Assembly (NCBI RefSeq): GCF_002234405.1
Contig: NZ_NMQT01000162.1
Location: forward strand, 1-46,009
Source: Amycolatopsis thailandensis
Lineage (GTDB): Bacteria; Actinomycetota; Actinomycetes; Mycobacteriales; Pseudonocardiaceae
Length of the DNA stretch: 46,009 nucleotides
Direction: 5' to 3'
Below are positions 31,335-39,280 of this stretch, piece after piece. Under the pieces are notes generated by a model. It saw nothing but the letters and a program-made list of their open reading frames with translations, was not told the origin of the DNA and made no database searches. A program made the position numbers and the translations under genes. Position 1 is the stretch's first letter; every line of letters begins with the position of its first letter.

Positions 31335-31991
31335 CGCCGTGCCGTGTCCGGTCAGGATGGCGGCGACCTCGGCCGGGCGGGACATGTGCGGGCAGTGCCC
31401 GGCGTCGATCTCGATCGCGCCGACGCCGAGCCGTTCCCTGGCGGCCTGGCGCATCCACTCCGGTTTCAGCGTGCGGTCACGCGTGGGGATGATCACCGTC
31501 GACGGGATCTCCGGCGCCGGCCCGGCGGGATGGGCGGCGAGCACGGCGGGGCTGAACAGCCGCAGGCTGTCCAACGCCAGATGTTCGGTCTCGGGATCGC
31601 AATCGTGGAACAGGAACTCCGACGCCTTCGCGGGATCCGCGGTCGGGTCCACGCCGATCCACTCCGGGGCGAACACGGTCAGGACCTCGTCGCGCAAGCG
31701 CCGGCCACCGGCGAAATCGGGGATGTAGGCGGCCACCCACACCATCGCCCGCGCGTCGAGCGCCTCGGCGATCGCCGGGAGCAGGACCCCGGCTCCGGAA
31801 TGCGCCACCACGACCGGCCGCTCGCCGTCGTACTGGTCCCGCGCGTGCTGCGCGTAGCCCTCGACGGGCAGATCGGCCGGGGTCAGCAGGTCCACCGCGA
31901 TCGCGCGGTGCCCGGCGGCCCTGAGCAACTTGGCCACCCGGTCCCAGCCCGCCGGGCTCTGCGTCGTGCCGTGCACGAGGACGAAGTCCAT
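31332..31991 (-). CDS. Alpha/beta-hydrolase
   Basis: A 219-residue small alpha/beta-hydrolase of the salicylate-esterase-like type. The N-terminal VLVHGTTQSPAGWDR gives the oxyanion HG motif, the nucleophile elbow is VVAHSGAG with Ser near residue 80, and the catalytic His is in DAGHCPHMSRP near residue 202. There is no signal peptide. Substrate unknown. Its TAA stop falls inside the hairpin at 31274-31334, and an 11-bp inverted repeat lies just before its start. Confidence 0.88.
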   Translation of the reverse strand: MDFVLVHGTTQSPAGWDRVAKLLRAAGHRAIAVDLLTPADLPVEGYAQHARDQYDGERPVVVAHSGAGVLLPAIAEALDARAMVWVAAYIPDFAGGRRLRDEVLTVFAPEWIGVDPTADPAKASEFLFHDCDPETEHLALDSLRLFSPAVLAAHPAGPAPEIPSTVIIPTRDRTLKPEWMRQAARERLGVGAIEIDAGHCPHMSRPAEVAAILTGHGTA

Positions 31992-31996
31992 CGGTC

Positions 31997-32036
31997 CATG
32001 CTGGCCTCCACCGCGTGAACGGTGAAGGCCAGCATG
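31997..32036. repeat. Inverted repeat upstream of hydrolase
   Basis: CATGCTGGCCT (31997-32007) is exactly repeated in inverse orientation at 32026-32036. It lies 6 bp before the hydrolase start on the minus strand and could be an operator or the terminator of the asnB transcript. Confidence 0.6.
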
Positions 32037-32047
32037 TCGAGTCGTGA

Positions 32048-32213
32048 CTAGGCCGTGTCCGGCGAGTCAGTCCGCGGTCTCCGCGCCCAGGCGGCCCCTG
32101 ACGGCACGGCCGGTCCGGTCGAGTACAACCCGGTACGAGTCCGAACCGGCCGCACCGTCAGGAACCACCTGGATCACGGAGCCCATCGAACCGACTCGCC
32201 GGACACGACCTAG
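32048..32213. mobile_element. MITE-like palindromic element flanked by CTAG
   Basis: The sequence between two CTAG tetranucleotides (32048-32051 and 32210-32213) is about 158 bp and is palindromic over nearly its whole length. The outer 21 bp, CTAGGCCGTGTCCGGCGAGTC, match the inverted right end with one mismatch. A second pair of arms, starting CCTGACGG, lies near 32096 and 32160 with few mismatches. CTAG duplication is a pattern known for IS5-type (YTAR) targets. The right CTAG contains the asnB stop codon. A 39-codon frame (32067-32186, minus) fits inside but is most likely a by-product of the palindrome. Confidence 0.65.
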
Positions 32214-34144
32214 AGTTTCACCGGGTAGACGGGTTCCGGGATCTCGGGCTTGATGCGGTTCTCGACGAAGATCCCGTGCCACAGCATGAACACCAGCAGT
32301 GCCCACAGCTGGCGGCTGCGGTCGAGCTGCCCGGCCTTGTGCTCGTCGAGCAGCGCCAGGACGGCCTTCTTGTCGAGCAGCGCGTCGGTCTGCGAGTCCG
32401 AGATGATGCCCTTGGCCCAGTCGTACATCTCGTTGCGCAGCCAGAGCCGGATCGGCACCGGGAAGCCGAGCTTGCGCCGGTTCAGCACGTGCCCCGGGAT
32501 GATCTTCGCCAGCGCCTGGCGCAGCGCGTACTTCGTGGTGCCGTGCGCGAGCTTCTGGTCGAGCGGGATGGTCGAGGCGACCTTGAACACCTCGGCGTCG
32601 AGGAACGGCACGCGCAGTTCCAGCGAGTTCGCCATGGTCACCTTGTCGGCCTTGACCAGGATGTCGCCGCGCAGCCAGGTGTAGAGGTCGACGTGCTGCA
32701 TCCGCGCGACCGGGTCCCAGTTCTCCGAGATCTTGTACCAGGGCGCGGTGACGTCCTTGAAGCCGATGCCTTCCTCGTACGTGCGCAGCACCTTGCGGAG
32801 CTGGTCGTCGCGGAAGTTGCGCGCGTTGCCGTAGTAGCGGTCCTCCAGCGGCAGCGCCCCGCGCCGCAGCAGGTCCTTGCCGCGGGTGCCCTCGGGGATC
32901 TTCGTGGAGACCTTGCCGATGATCTTCCGCATCCCGCCCGGGATCTTCTCGAACGGCGCCAGCGAGATCGGCTCGTTGTAGATCGTGTAGCCGCAGAAGA
33001 GCTCGTCGGCGCCTTCGCCGGACAGCACCGCCTTGACGTGCTTGCGCGCTTCGCGGGCGATGAACCACAGCGGCACGAGCGCCGGGTCGGCCACCGGGTC
33101 GTCGAGGTACCAGACGATGAGCGGCAGCGCTTCCATCATCTCGTCCGCGGAAACCGTGCGGACCACGTGCTTCACGCCGATCGCGGCGGCCGATTCGGCG
33201 GCGACGTCGACCTCGGAGTAGCCCTCGCGCTCGAACCCGGTGGTGAACGCGATCAGGTTCGGGTTGTGCTCCTTGGCCAGCGTCGCGGTCGCGGTGGAGT
33301 CGATGCCGCCGGAGAGGAACGCACCGACGGTGACGTCCGGGTCGGAGATCATGTGCTTGCCGACGGAGTCGCGCATCACATCGGCGATGCGCTCGTACAG
33401 TTCGTCGGCCTCGGCCTGGTTGTTGACCGGCTTCGCGTTGAACTGCGGGTGGAAGTAGCGGGTGAACTCGACGTTCCCGCCCGGGACCACCCGGAACGAC
33501 GTGCCGGACTCGACGCGGCGGACGCCGGTGTGCATCGACTCGGGCTCCGGCACGTACTGCAGGACCAGGTAGTGCTGCAGCGCCGTCTTGTCCAGCTCGT
33601 CCTCGACGCCGAGCACGCCGGAGAGCTCCAGCAGGCTCTTCTTCTCGCTGGAGAAGGCGATCTTGCCGGGGCCCGCCGAGTAGAACAGCGGCTTGATGCC
33701 GAACGGGTCGCGCGCGCCGAAGACGACCTTCTCCTGGGAGTCCCAGATCATGAAGGCGAACATGCCGCGCAGCTTCTTCACCGCGTCGTCGCCGAGGTAG
33801 TGGTACGCCGCGACGATCGCCTCGCCGTCACCCTCTGTGGCGAATTTCGCACCGTGCTCGGCGGCCAGTTCGTCGCGCAGTTCTTTGTAGTTGTAGATCT
33901 CGCCGTTGAAGTTCAGCGTGTAGCGCTCGGGCGCCTCCGGCGGACCCCAGATCAGCGGCTGGTGGGCGTGGTCGACGTCGATGAAGGCGAGCCGGTTGAA
34001 GCCGTAGACCACCTCGGCGTCGGCCCAGGTGTCGTGCTCGTCGGGGCCGCGGTGCCGCTGGCAGCGCATGGCCGCGTCGACGGCGTCACGGGCGCTCGCA
34101 GCGTCGGCTTCGGTCGAACAGATCAGTCCAAGCAGGCCGCACAC
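32210..34144 (-). CDS. asnB: Asparagine synthase (glutamine-hydrolysing)
   Basis: Makes asparagine, or amidates a related carboxylate, from aspartate, glutamine and ATP. About 644 residues. Translation from GTG 34144 puts the catalytic Cys directly after the initiator (MCGLLGLICS), as the class II glutaminase domain requires. This domain runs to about 210 (RHRGPDEHDTW, NFNGEIYNYKELR). The synthetase domain has the PP-loop FLSGGIDSTATATLA and the C-terminal KVTMANSLELRVPFLD. The reading frame runs on to 34213 but that extension would bury Cys2. It matches mycobacterial asnB (Rv2201, from memory). Its TAG stop is the CTAG bordering the palindromic element. Confidence 0.96.
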   Translation of the reverse strand: MCGLLGLICSTEADAASARDAVDAAMRCQRHRGPDEHDTWADAEVVYGFNRLAFIDVDHAHQPLIWGPPEAPERYTLNFNGEIYNYKELRDELAAEHGAKFATEGDGEAIVAAYHYLGDDAVKKLRGMFAFMIWDSQEKVVFGARDPFGIKPLFYSAGPGKIAFSSEKKSLLELSGVLGVEDELDKTALQHYLVLQYVPEPESMHTGVRRVESGTSFRVVPGGNVEFTRYFHPQFNAKPVNNQAEADELYERIADVMRDSVGKHMISDPDVTVGAFLSGGIDSTATATLAKEHNPNLIAFTTGFEREGYSEVDVAAESAAAIGVKHVVRTVSADEMMEALPLIVWYLDDPVADPALVPLWFIAREARKHVKAVLSGEGADELFCGYTIYNEPISLAPFEKIPGGMRKIIGKVSTKIPEGTRGKDLLRRGALPLEDRYYGNARNFRDDQLRKVLRTYEEGIGFKDVTAPWYKISENWDPVARMQHVDLYTWLRGDILVKADKVTMANSLELRVPFLDAEVFKVASTIPLDQKLAHGTTKYALRQALAKIIPGHVLNRRKLGFPVPIRLWLRNEMYDWAKGIISDSQTDALLDKKAVLALLDEHKAGQLDRSRQLWALLVFMLWHGIFVENRIKPEIPEPVYPVKL

Positions 34145-34197
34145 GTCTAGTTCACACACCTCTTGTTGGCCGAGCGGGGGAGAAGGGCCCAGTATGC

Positions 34198-34217
34198 CCG
34201 GGTGTACGTACACCCGG
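34198..34217. promoter_or_regulatory. Perfect 20-bp palindrome between asnB and ctaC
   Basis: CCGGGTGTACGTACACCCGG is an uninterrupted 20-bp palindrome in the 176-bp gap between the divergent asnB (start 34144) and ctaC (start 34321). Such a site would suit a dimeric repressor controlling either gene. The regulator is not obvious. Its GTGTAC half resembles the dyads before the GntR gene at 25612. Confidence 0.7.
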
Positions 34218-34320
34218 ATGTGGTGGGGGATACGCGTGTTGTGGTTACCCCTTAGTCAGCGCGGCGCCACAACTCGGCTAGGCTCCGCCCTGTCACAAAG
34301 ATCGGTCTAGGAGGCTCTGG

Positions 34321-35277
34321 GTGAAAGGGCAAGGCGCAGTGGGAAATCCAGAGCGCATCCCGGTTAAGCGGGCTGGTCGCATCGCAGCGCTCGCCGCGCT
34401 GGTGATGCTGACCGCGACGGGCTGTTCCGGGGACGAGATCCTCCGCTTCGGCTGGCCGGTCGGGGTGACCCCGCAGGCGCACGACATGCGCACCCTGTGG
34501 ACGTGGACGGTCGTCGCCGCGCTGGTCGTCGGTGTCATCGTCTGGGCGCTGATCTTCTGGACCGCGATCTTCCACCGCAAGAAGAAGACCGCCGACGGCG
34601 TTGAAGAGGAACTGCCCCGCCAGTTCCAGTACAACATCCCGCTGGAGATCTTCACGGTCGTCGTCCCGACGATCATGGTCTGCGTGCTGTTCTTCTTCAC
34701 CGCGACCACCGAGAACCGCGTGCTCGCCGAGACGGAGAACCCGGACGTCACGGTCGACATCGTCGCGTTCCAGTGGAACTGGGAGTTCAAGTACAAGAGC
34801 GACTCCAAGAACCACGACGACCCCGAGATCACCACGGTCGGCAGCTCGACCGAGATCCCGCTGCTCGTCCTGCCGACGAACAAGACGATCCAGTACAACC
34901 TGCGGTCGGCCGACGTCATCCACTCGTTCTGGGTGCCGGAGTTCCACTTCAAGCGGGACGTCATGCCGGACCCGGAGAAGAACAACCAGGACTTCACCTT
35001 CCAGAACTCGATCGACAAGGAAGGTTCGTTCGTCGGCCGCTGCGCCGAACTGTGCGGCACCTACCACTCGGGGATGAACTTCGAGGTCAGGGCCCTGTCG
35101 CCGGACAAGTACGCGCAGTACATCCAGCTCCGCGGCACGGTGAACCCGAAGAGCGGCAAGCCGAACACGGCTTCCGAGGCGCTGACGGCGATGAACTGTG
35201 GCGACCTGTGCGCGCCCTACGCCGTCACCACCACCCCGTTCAACACCGACCGCACCGCGCGGGTCGCGTCCAACTGA
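34321..35277 (+). CDS. ctaC: Cytochrome c oxidase subunit II (CtaC)
   Basis: CuA subunit of the aa3 oxidase in the plasma membrane, receiving electrons from cytochrome cc of QcrC. The 318-residue protein has a lipoprotein-like signal (ALVMLTATGC, Cys35), two transmembrane helices (about 58-82 and 105-125), then the CuA cupredoxin domain with WNWEFK, HSFWVPEFHFKRDV and the CuA motif GRCAELCGTYHSGMNF (Cys-x3-Cys-x3-His-x2-Met). GTG 34321 has AGGAGG 8 bases upstream. It is followed 40 bp later by ctaF. Confidence 0.97.
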   Translation: MKGQGAVGNPERIPVKRAGRIAALAALVMLTATGCSGDEILRFGWPVGVTPQAHDMRTLWTWTVVAALVVGVIVWALIFWTAIFHRKKKTADGVEEELPRQFQYNIPLEIFTVVVPTIMVCVLFFFTATTENRVLAETENPDVTVDIVAFQWNWEFKYKSDSKNHDDPEITTVGSSTEIPLLVLPTNKTIQYNLRSADVIHSFWVPEFHFKRDVMPDPEKNNQDFTFQNSIDKEGSFVGRCAELCGTYHSGMNFEVRALSPDKYAQYIQLRGTVNPKSGKPNTASEALTAMNCGDLCAPYAVTTTPFNTDRTARVASN

Positions 35278-35317
35278 CCCGGCTGTTCGAGCCCGAAACA
35301 GGAGTGAGGCAACGTCC

Positions 35318-35737
35318 ATGAAGGTCGAAGGACGGATTTTCTTCCTCGTCGCGGTCTTCTCCGTCATCGTCGCGGGTATCTACGCGTACATGACCGGAAC
35401 GATGACCCGCGACGGCGTCGAGCCGGTCGGTGTGGTGGCCCTGATCCTCACCGGTGGCCTGGCCTTCCTGGCCGGGAGCTACCTGCAGTTCGTGGCGCGG
35501 CGCATCGAGCCGCGGCCGGAGGACCGGGAAGACGCCGAGATCAGCGACGGTGCCGGTGAGCTGGGCTTCTTCAGCCCGGGCAGCTACTGGCCGATCGCTC
35601 TCGCGGCGGCCGCCGCGCTGACCGGTGTCGCCCTCGCGTTCTTCCACATCTGGCTGCTGATCATCGCGCTGGGCCTGGTGATCGTCGCCATCGGCGGGCT
35701 GGTGTTCGAGTACCACACCGGCCCGAACCACGACTGA
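35318..35737 (+). CDS. ctaF: Cytochrome c oxidase subunit IV (CtaF)
   Basis: A 139-residue actinobacterial subunit IV of the aa3 oxidase. It has four hydrophobic segments (about 8-24, 36-54, 88-107 and 110-128) and the polar stretch RRIEPRPEDREDAEISD between the second and third. Length matches mycobacterial CtaF. It is probably cotranscribed with ctaC, and its transcript ends at the hairpin 35753-35788. Confidence 0.93.
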   Translation: MKVEGRIFFLVAVFSVIVAGIYAYMTGTMTRDGVEPVGVVALILTGGLAFLAGSYLQFVARRIEPRPEDREDAEISDGAGELGFFSPGSYWPIALAAAAALTGVALAFFHIWLLIIALGLVIVAIGGLVFEYHTGPNHD

Positions 35738-35752
35738 CGTTTTGACGCCGGA

Positions 35753-35788
35753 AGCGGCGCCTTGGTCTTCGGACCGGGCGCCGCTTTT
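35753..35788 (+). terminator. Intrinsic terminator after ctaF
   Basis: AGCGGCGCC (35753-35761) pairs with GGCGCCGCT (35777-35785) around a 15-nt loop, followed by TTT. It lies 15 bp after the ctaF stop codon. Confidence 0.85.
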
Positions 35789-35810
35789 CGCGTTCAGAGG
35801 ACTAAACGCG
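35789..35810. repeat. Partial TTTAGTC-family palindrome at EamA stop
   Basis: CGCGTT and AACGCG arms flank CAGAGGACTA. The segment AGAGGACTAAACGCG is identical to the right arm of the 12905-12971 hairpin. On the minus strand GTT TAG closes the EamA gene, so the repeat supplies the stop codon. Confidence 0.75.
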
Positions 35811-36710
35811 GGCGGGCTGGGGTTCGGGTTGGGGTGCCGGTGTGCGCTTCGGCGCCAGGGCGGCGGCCAGGACGGCCAGCATCCCCAGGCCCTCCGGCCA
35901 GGTCGGCCGGTGCCCGTAGGCGAGGACGTCCACCACCACGGCGACCACGGGGTAGATGTAGGACAGCAGCGCCACCGTCGTGGTCGGCAGCTTCCCGATG
36001 CTCGCGTACATCAGGACGTACATCAGCGCGGTGTGGACCGTCCCCAGCAGGACCAGCCACAGCAGCCCCGAGGTGTCCGTGGGCAGCGGCGTGACGAGCA
36101 GCGCGGGGGCGAGCACGATCGTGCCGGTCACCAGCTGGACGGCCGCCAGGACGTGCGGGCGCAGGTGTTTGAGCTGCTTCGCGACGAATGAGGCGCCGGC
36201 ATAGAGCGCGGCCGCGCCGAGGGCGAGCGCGATGCCTTCCAGCCGCACGGGTTCGCCGTCGGCGCCGTGCGCGGACAGGGAGATGAGCGTCACGCCGCCG
36301 AACGCGATCAGTGCCCGGACCAGCTGGCTCTTCGCCATTTTCTCGCCGAGGAACGCCGCGGCGAGACCGACCAGCATCAGCGGTTGCGTGTGGTAGACGA
36401 CGGTGCTGACCGAGATCGACGACAGCGCGTACGAGGCGAAGAGCAGCACCCAGTTCCCGACCAGGAACAGTCCGCCGAGGACGGCGAGCAGCAGGTCGCG
36501 GCGGGTGAGCGTCCAGGGGCGGAGCCAGCCGCGCGCGGCGCTCCACACCAAGAGCAGCAGGCCGCCGACGAGGCTCCTCGCGAACGCCACGGCGGGCGCG
36601 TCGGCGCCGCTTTCCAGGACGACGGCGCCGATCGTGCCGGACAGCGCCATCGCGGCCGTCCACTGGAGCAGGGGGTTGTTCTTGTTCATGGGCATCACTT
36701 TCGCCTTCAC
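35802..36710 (-). CDS. EamA/DMT-superfamily transporter
   Basis: A 302-residue inner-membrane exporter of the drug/metabolite superfamily with ten predicted helices in two EamA repeats (about 12-145 and 150-285). Conserved features include FARSLVGGLLLL, SSISVSTVVYHTQPLMLVGL and FLGEKM in the first repeat and YASIGKLPTTTVALLSYIYPVVAVVVD in the second. The ligand is unknown; such proteins often export amino acids or nucleosides. Three starts are possible (GTG 36710, ATG 36695, ATG 36689). It is divergent from a GlxA-type regulator gene 61-82 bp away that probably controls it. Confidence 0.92.
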   Translation of the reverse strand: MKAKVMPMNKNNPLLQWTAAMALSGTIGAVVLESGADAPAVAFARSLVGGLLLLVWSAARGWLRPWTLTRRDLLLAVLGGLFLVGNWVLLFASYALSSISVSTVVYHTQPLMLVGLAAAFLGEKMAKSQLVRALIAFGGVTLISLSAHGADGEPVRLEGIALALGAAALYAGASFVAKQLKHLRPHVLAAVQLVTGTIVLAPALLVTPLPTDTSGLLWLVLLGTVHTALMYVLMYASIGKLPTTTVALLSYIYPVVAVVVDVLAYGHRPTWPEGLGMLAVLAAALAPKRTPAPQPEPQPARV

Positions 36711-36771
36711 GCCCGCGCACGACCAGTGTCAGAGATGACATCGACCGCAAAACTTGTGACACACTGCCCGG
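36711..36771. promoter_or_regulatory. Divergent promoter EamA / GlxA-type regulator
   Basis: In this short gap GTGTCA (36726-36731) is mirrored by TGACAC (36757-36762), 25 bp apart, and a closer GTCA-4-TGAC dyad is nested in the left half. These fit regulator half-sites in a divergent promoter, though none has been tested. Confidence 0.4.
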
Positions 36772-37734
36772 ATGGATGTGAAGAAGGTCGCGGTGGTGCT
36801 CGCCGACCACGTCTCGCCGTTCGAACTCGGTGTCGCGTGCGAGGTCTTCGGCACCGATCGCAGTGCCGACGGCATCGAGGGCTGGGATTTCGCGGTCTGC
36901 TCACCGGGTGGCGACAACGTCCTGAGCTGGTCCGGTTTCGGGCTCGACGGGTTGGAGGGCCTGGATTTCGCGGCGTCCGCGGAGCTGCTGATCGTCCCGA
37001 CGTGCGCGCCGCGCAGCGCGCCCCCGCCGGAACCGGTCATCGAGGTCCTGCGCGACGCGGCGAGCCGGGGCGCCTGGGTCGCGGGCTTCTGTGCCGGCGT
37101 CTTCTCACTCGGCTACGCGGGCCTTCTCGACGGGCGTAACTGCACCGTCCACTGGGTCTACGAGCAGGAGTTCCGGTCGCGTTTCCCGGCGGCGAAGGTC
37201 GATCCGAAGGCGTTGTACGTCGACGACGGCGGGATTCTCACCAGCGCGGGAACCGTCGCCGCCGTCGACCTTTGCCTGCATCTGGTGCGCGAGCTGCGCG
37301 GTGTCGCCGCGGCCACCACGCTGGCCAGGCGGATGGTCGCGGCGCCGCACCGGGTCGGCGGGCAGGCGCAGTTCGTCCAGGCGCCTGTTCCGGAGACCGC
37401 CGCGCCGGACGACACCGTGCTCGCCGAAGCGCTGGAATGGATCGAACGACGGCTGGATCAGCCGTTCACCGTCGCCGAGCTCGCCCGTCGAAGCGGTTTG
37501 GGGGAGCGCACGTTCCTGCGCCGGTTCTCGGCGGCCACCGGGACGACCCCGCACCGGTGGCTCACCGAACGCCGCCTCGATCGCGCGCAGTCGCTGCTCG
37601 AAGAGGGACGACTGTCCATTGAGGACATCGCTGTCGCGTGCGGATACGCCTCCGCGGCAGCGCTGCGGCATCAGTTCGGCAAGCTGCGGGGAACCAGCCC
37701 GAGCGCCTACCGCAGGACGTTTTCCGTTGGCTAG
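36772..37734 (+). CDS. GlxA-type regulator (DJ-1/PfpI plus AraC HTH)
   Basis: A 320-residue regulator. Residues about 5-175 form a DJ-1/PfpI glutamine-amidotransferase-like sensor domain: VAVVLADHVSPFELGVACEV at the start, and GFCAGVFSLGYAGLLDGR with the nucleophile-position Cys. The C-terminal AraC/XylS domain (about 220-318) has two helix-turn-helix units, VAELARRSGLGERTFLRRF and IEDIAVACGYASAAALRHQF. It resembles ArgR/GlxA-type activators. The neighbouring divergent EamA gene is the likely target. Its TAG stop overlaps the stop of the cupin gene on the other strand. Confidence 0.93.
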   Translation: MDVKKVAVVLADHVSPFELGVACEVFGTDRSADGIEGWDFAVCSPGGDNVLSWSGFGLDGLEGLDFAASAELLIVPTCAPRSAPPPEPVIEVLRDAASRGAWVAGFCAGVFSLGYAGLLDGRNCTVHWVYEQEFRSRFPAAKVDPKALYVDDGGILTSAGTVAAVDLCLHLVRELRGVAAATTLARRMVAAPHRVGGQAQFVQAPVPETAAPDDTVLAEALEWIERRLDQPFTVAELARRSGLGERTFLRRFSAATGTTPHRWLTERRLDRAQSLLEEGRLSIEDIAVACGYASAAALRHQFGKLRGTSPSAYRRTFSVG

Positions 37735-38126
37735 AAGGAGATCTCCTGGCCGACGGTGACCTGGACATGGTCGGGGACCTCGTCGTGCTCGTCGCCGACG
37801 GAGAGCGTTCCGGTGGGCTCGAACAGCAGTAGCGACGCACCGTCCACTGAGGACGGTTTGTGAAAAGTGCCGCGCGGGACGACGAACACCGAGCCGCGCG
37901 GCAGCGTGACGACCCGTTCGCCCGCCTCTTCGCGCAACGCGATGTCCAGGCTGCCGTCGAGGACGAGGAAGAACTCGTCGGTGTTCTCGTGGACGTGCCA
38001 GACGTGCTCGCCCGCGACCTTGGCGAGACGGACGTCGTAGTCGTTGACGTGGGCGACGATCCGCGGGCTCCAGATCTCGTCGAACCCGGCCAGCGCGGTC
38101 TCCAGATCGATCGGTTTCTTGCTCAT
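37731..38126 (-). CDS. Cupin-domain protein
   Basis: A 131-residue single-domain cupin. The metal-binding motif 1 is HVWHVHENTDEFFLVLDGSL, with two His, Glu and further residues, and motif 2 is PRGTFHKPSSVDGA. Both are intact, so it should bind a metal. Its role could be an isomerase, dioxygenase or sensor. It is divergent from the second GlxA-type regulator, 52 bp away, and convergent with the first, sharing a CTAG stop overlap. Confidence 0.9.
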   Translation of the reverse strand: MSKKPIDLETALAGFDEIWSPRIVAHVNDYDVRLAKVAGEHVWHVHENTDEFFLVLDGSLDIALREEAGERVVTLPRGSVFVVPRGTFHKPSSVDGASLLLFEPTGTLSVGDEHDEVPDHVQVTVGQEISF

Positions 38127-38178
38127 GTCCCGATCATGGCCACTGGACCGGCCACGGAGTGAGTGCTAGGAATCGCAT

Positions 38179-39144
38179 ATGTCGCATGATTCCTCGCACG
38201 AGGTCGCCGTGTTGGTCGACGAAGGGTCGAACCCCTTCGAAATGGGCGTCGCGACCGAGCTCTTCGGGCTGCGGCGGCCGGAACTGGACCGGCCCTGGTA
38301 CGGCTTCACCCTGTGCGCCGCCGAGCCGTCCGTGCGGATGCACCTGGGGATGTTCACCCTCAGCGGGGTCGCCGGGCTCGACGCCGTGGAGACCGCCGAC
38401 ACGGTGATCGTGCCCAACCGGCCCGACCCGGAGAGCCCGGCCCGGGACTCGGTGCTGAGGGCCATCCGCGCCGCCGCCGCGCGAGGTGCCCGGCTGGTGA
38501 GCTTCTGCACCGGCGCCTTCACGCTCGCGCAGGCGGGTGTTCTGGACGGACGGCGGGCGACGACGCATTGGAAATGGGCCGGGCTCTTCAACGAGTTGTA
38601 TCCGAAGGTGCTCCTGGAGCCCGACGTGCTGTTCGTCGACGACGGCGACGTCCTGACCGCGGCGGGCAGCGCCGCCGCCCTCGACCTGGGGCTGCACCTG
38701 ATCAGCCGCGACCACGGTGCCGAGATCGCCAACGCGGTGAGCAGGCGGCTCGTGTTCGCCGGACACCGCGACGGCGGCCAGCGGCAGTTCGTCGAGCGGC
38801 CGCTGCCGCCGGTACCGGACACCTCGCTGGCGCCGGTGCTCGAATGGGCGCGGGAACGACTGGACCGGCCGCTCACCGTCGCCGACCTCGCCACACGGGC
38901 GGCGGCCAGCCAGGCGACGCTGCACCGGCGTTTCCGCGCCGAACTCGGGACGACGCCGCTGGCGTGGCTCACCACGGAACGGATCGCGCTGGCGTGCCGG
39001 CTGATCGAGCGCGGGGAGCAGCGGCTGGACCTGGTGGCGCGGGCTTCGGGGTTCGGTACCGCGGCGAACCTGCGGGCCCAGCTGCGGCGGGCTACGGGAC
39101 TGACGCCTACGGCTTACCGGGCGCGGTTCAGTACCGCTTCGTAG
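38179..39144 (+). CDS. Second GlxA-type regulator (DJ-1/PfpI plus AraC HTH)
   Basis: A 321-residue paralogue of the regulator at 36772. The sensor domain begins HEVAVLVDEGSNPFEMGVAT, with the nucleophile-elbow FCTGAFTLAQAGVLDGRR. The AraC domain has TVADLATRAAASQATLHRRF and LDLVARASGFGTAANLRAQL, ending TGLTPTAYRARF. The two share layout but not local identity, so they diverged long ago. It is transcribed away from the cupin gene, its likely target. Downstream are four hairpins in 340 bp. Confidence 0.93.
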   Translation: MSHDSSHEVAVLVDEGSNPFEMGVATELFGLRRPELDRPWYGFTLCAAEPSVRMHLGMFTLSGVAGLDAVETADTVIVPNRPDPESPARDSVLRAIRAAAARGARLVSFCTGAFTLAQAGVLDGRRATTHWKWAGLFNELYPKVLLEPDVLFVDDGDVLTAAGSAAALDLGLHLISRDHGAEIANAVSRRLVFAGHRDGGQRQFVERPLPPVPDTSLAPVLEWARERLDRPLTVADLATRAAASQATLHRRFRAELGTTPLAWLTTERIALACRLIERGEQRLDLVARASGFGTAANLRAQLRRATGLTPTAYRARFSTAS

Positions 39145-39169
39145 GCGGTTGGTGGTGGTGTCGACTCGG

Positions 39170-39224
39170 TGCAATGAAAGGCCCCTTCATTGCAAAATTT
39201 GCTATGAAGGGGCCTTTCATTGCA
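39170..39224. repeat. Hairpin 1 of cluster (21-bp stem)
   Basis: TGCAATGAAAGGCCCCTTCAT (39170-39190) pairs with 39204-39224 around a GCAAAATTTGC-containing centre. First of four hairpins in the gene-free stretch 39145-39628. Its core ATGAAAGGCCCCTT is a variant of the GTGAAGGCC family. Confidence 0.92.
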
Positions 39225-39280
39225 GGTCGTGAGTGCTGCGCCGGGAGGTGTCTTCGCCGGCTTCCGTGCTGCTCCCGGAC

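Noticed and set aside
32067..32186. 39-codon frame MGSVIQVVPDG... inside the MITE-like element
   Set aside because: It lies wholly within an almost complete palindrome bounded by CTAG, and its sequence is constrained by the palindrome; no evidence of translation.
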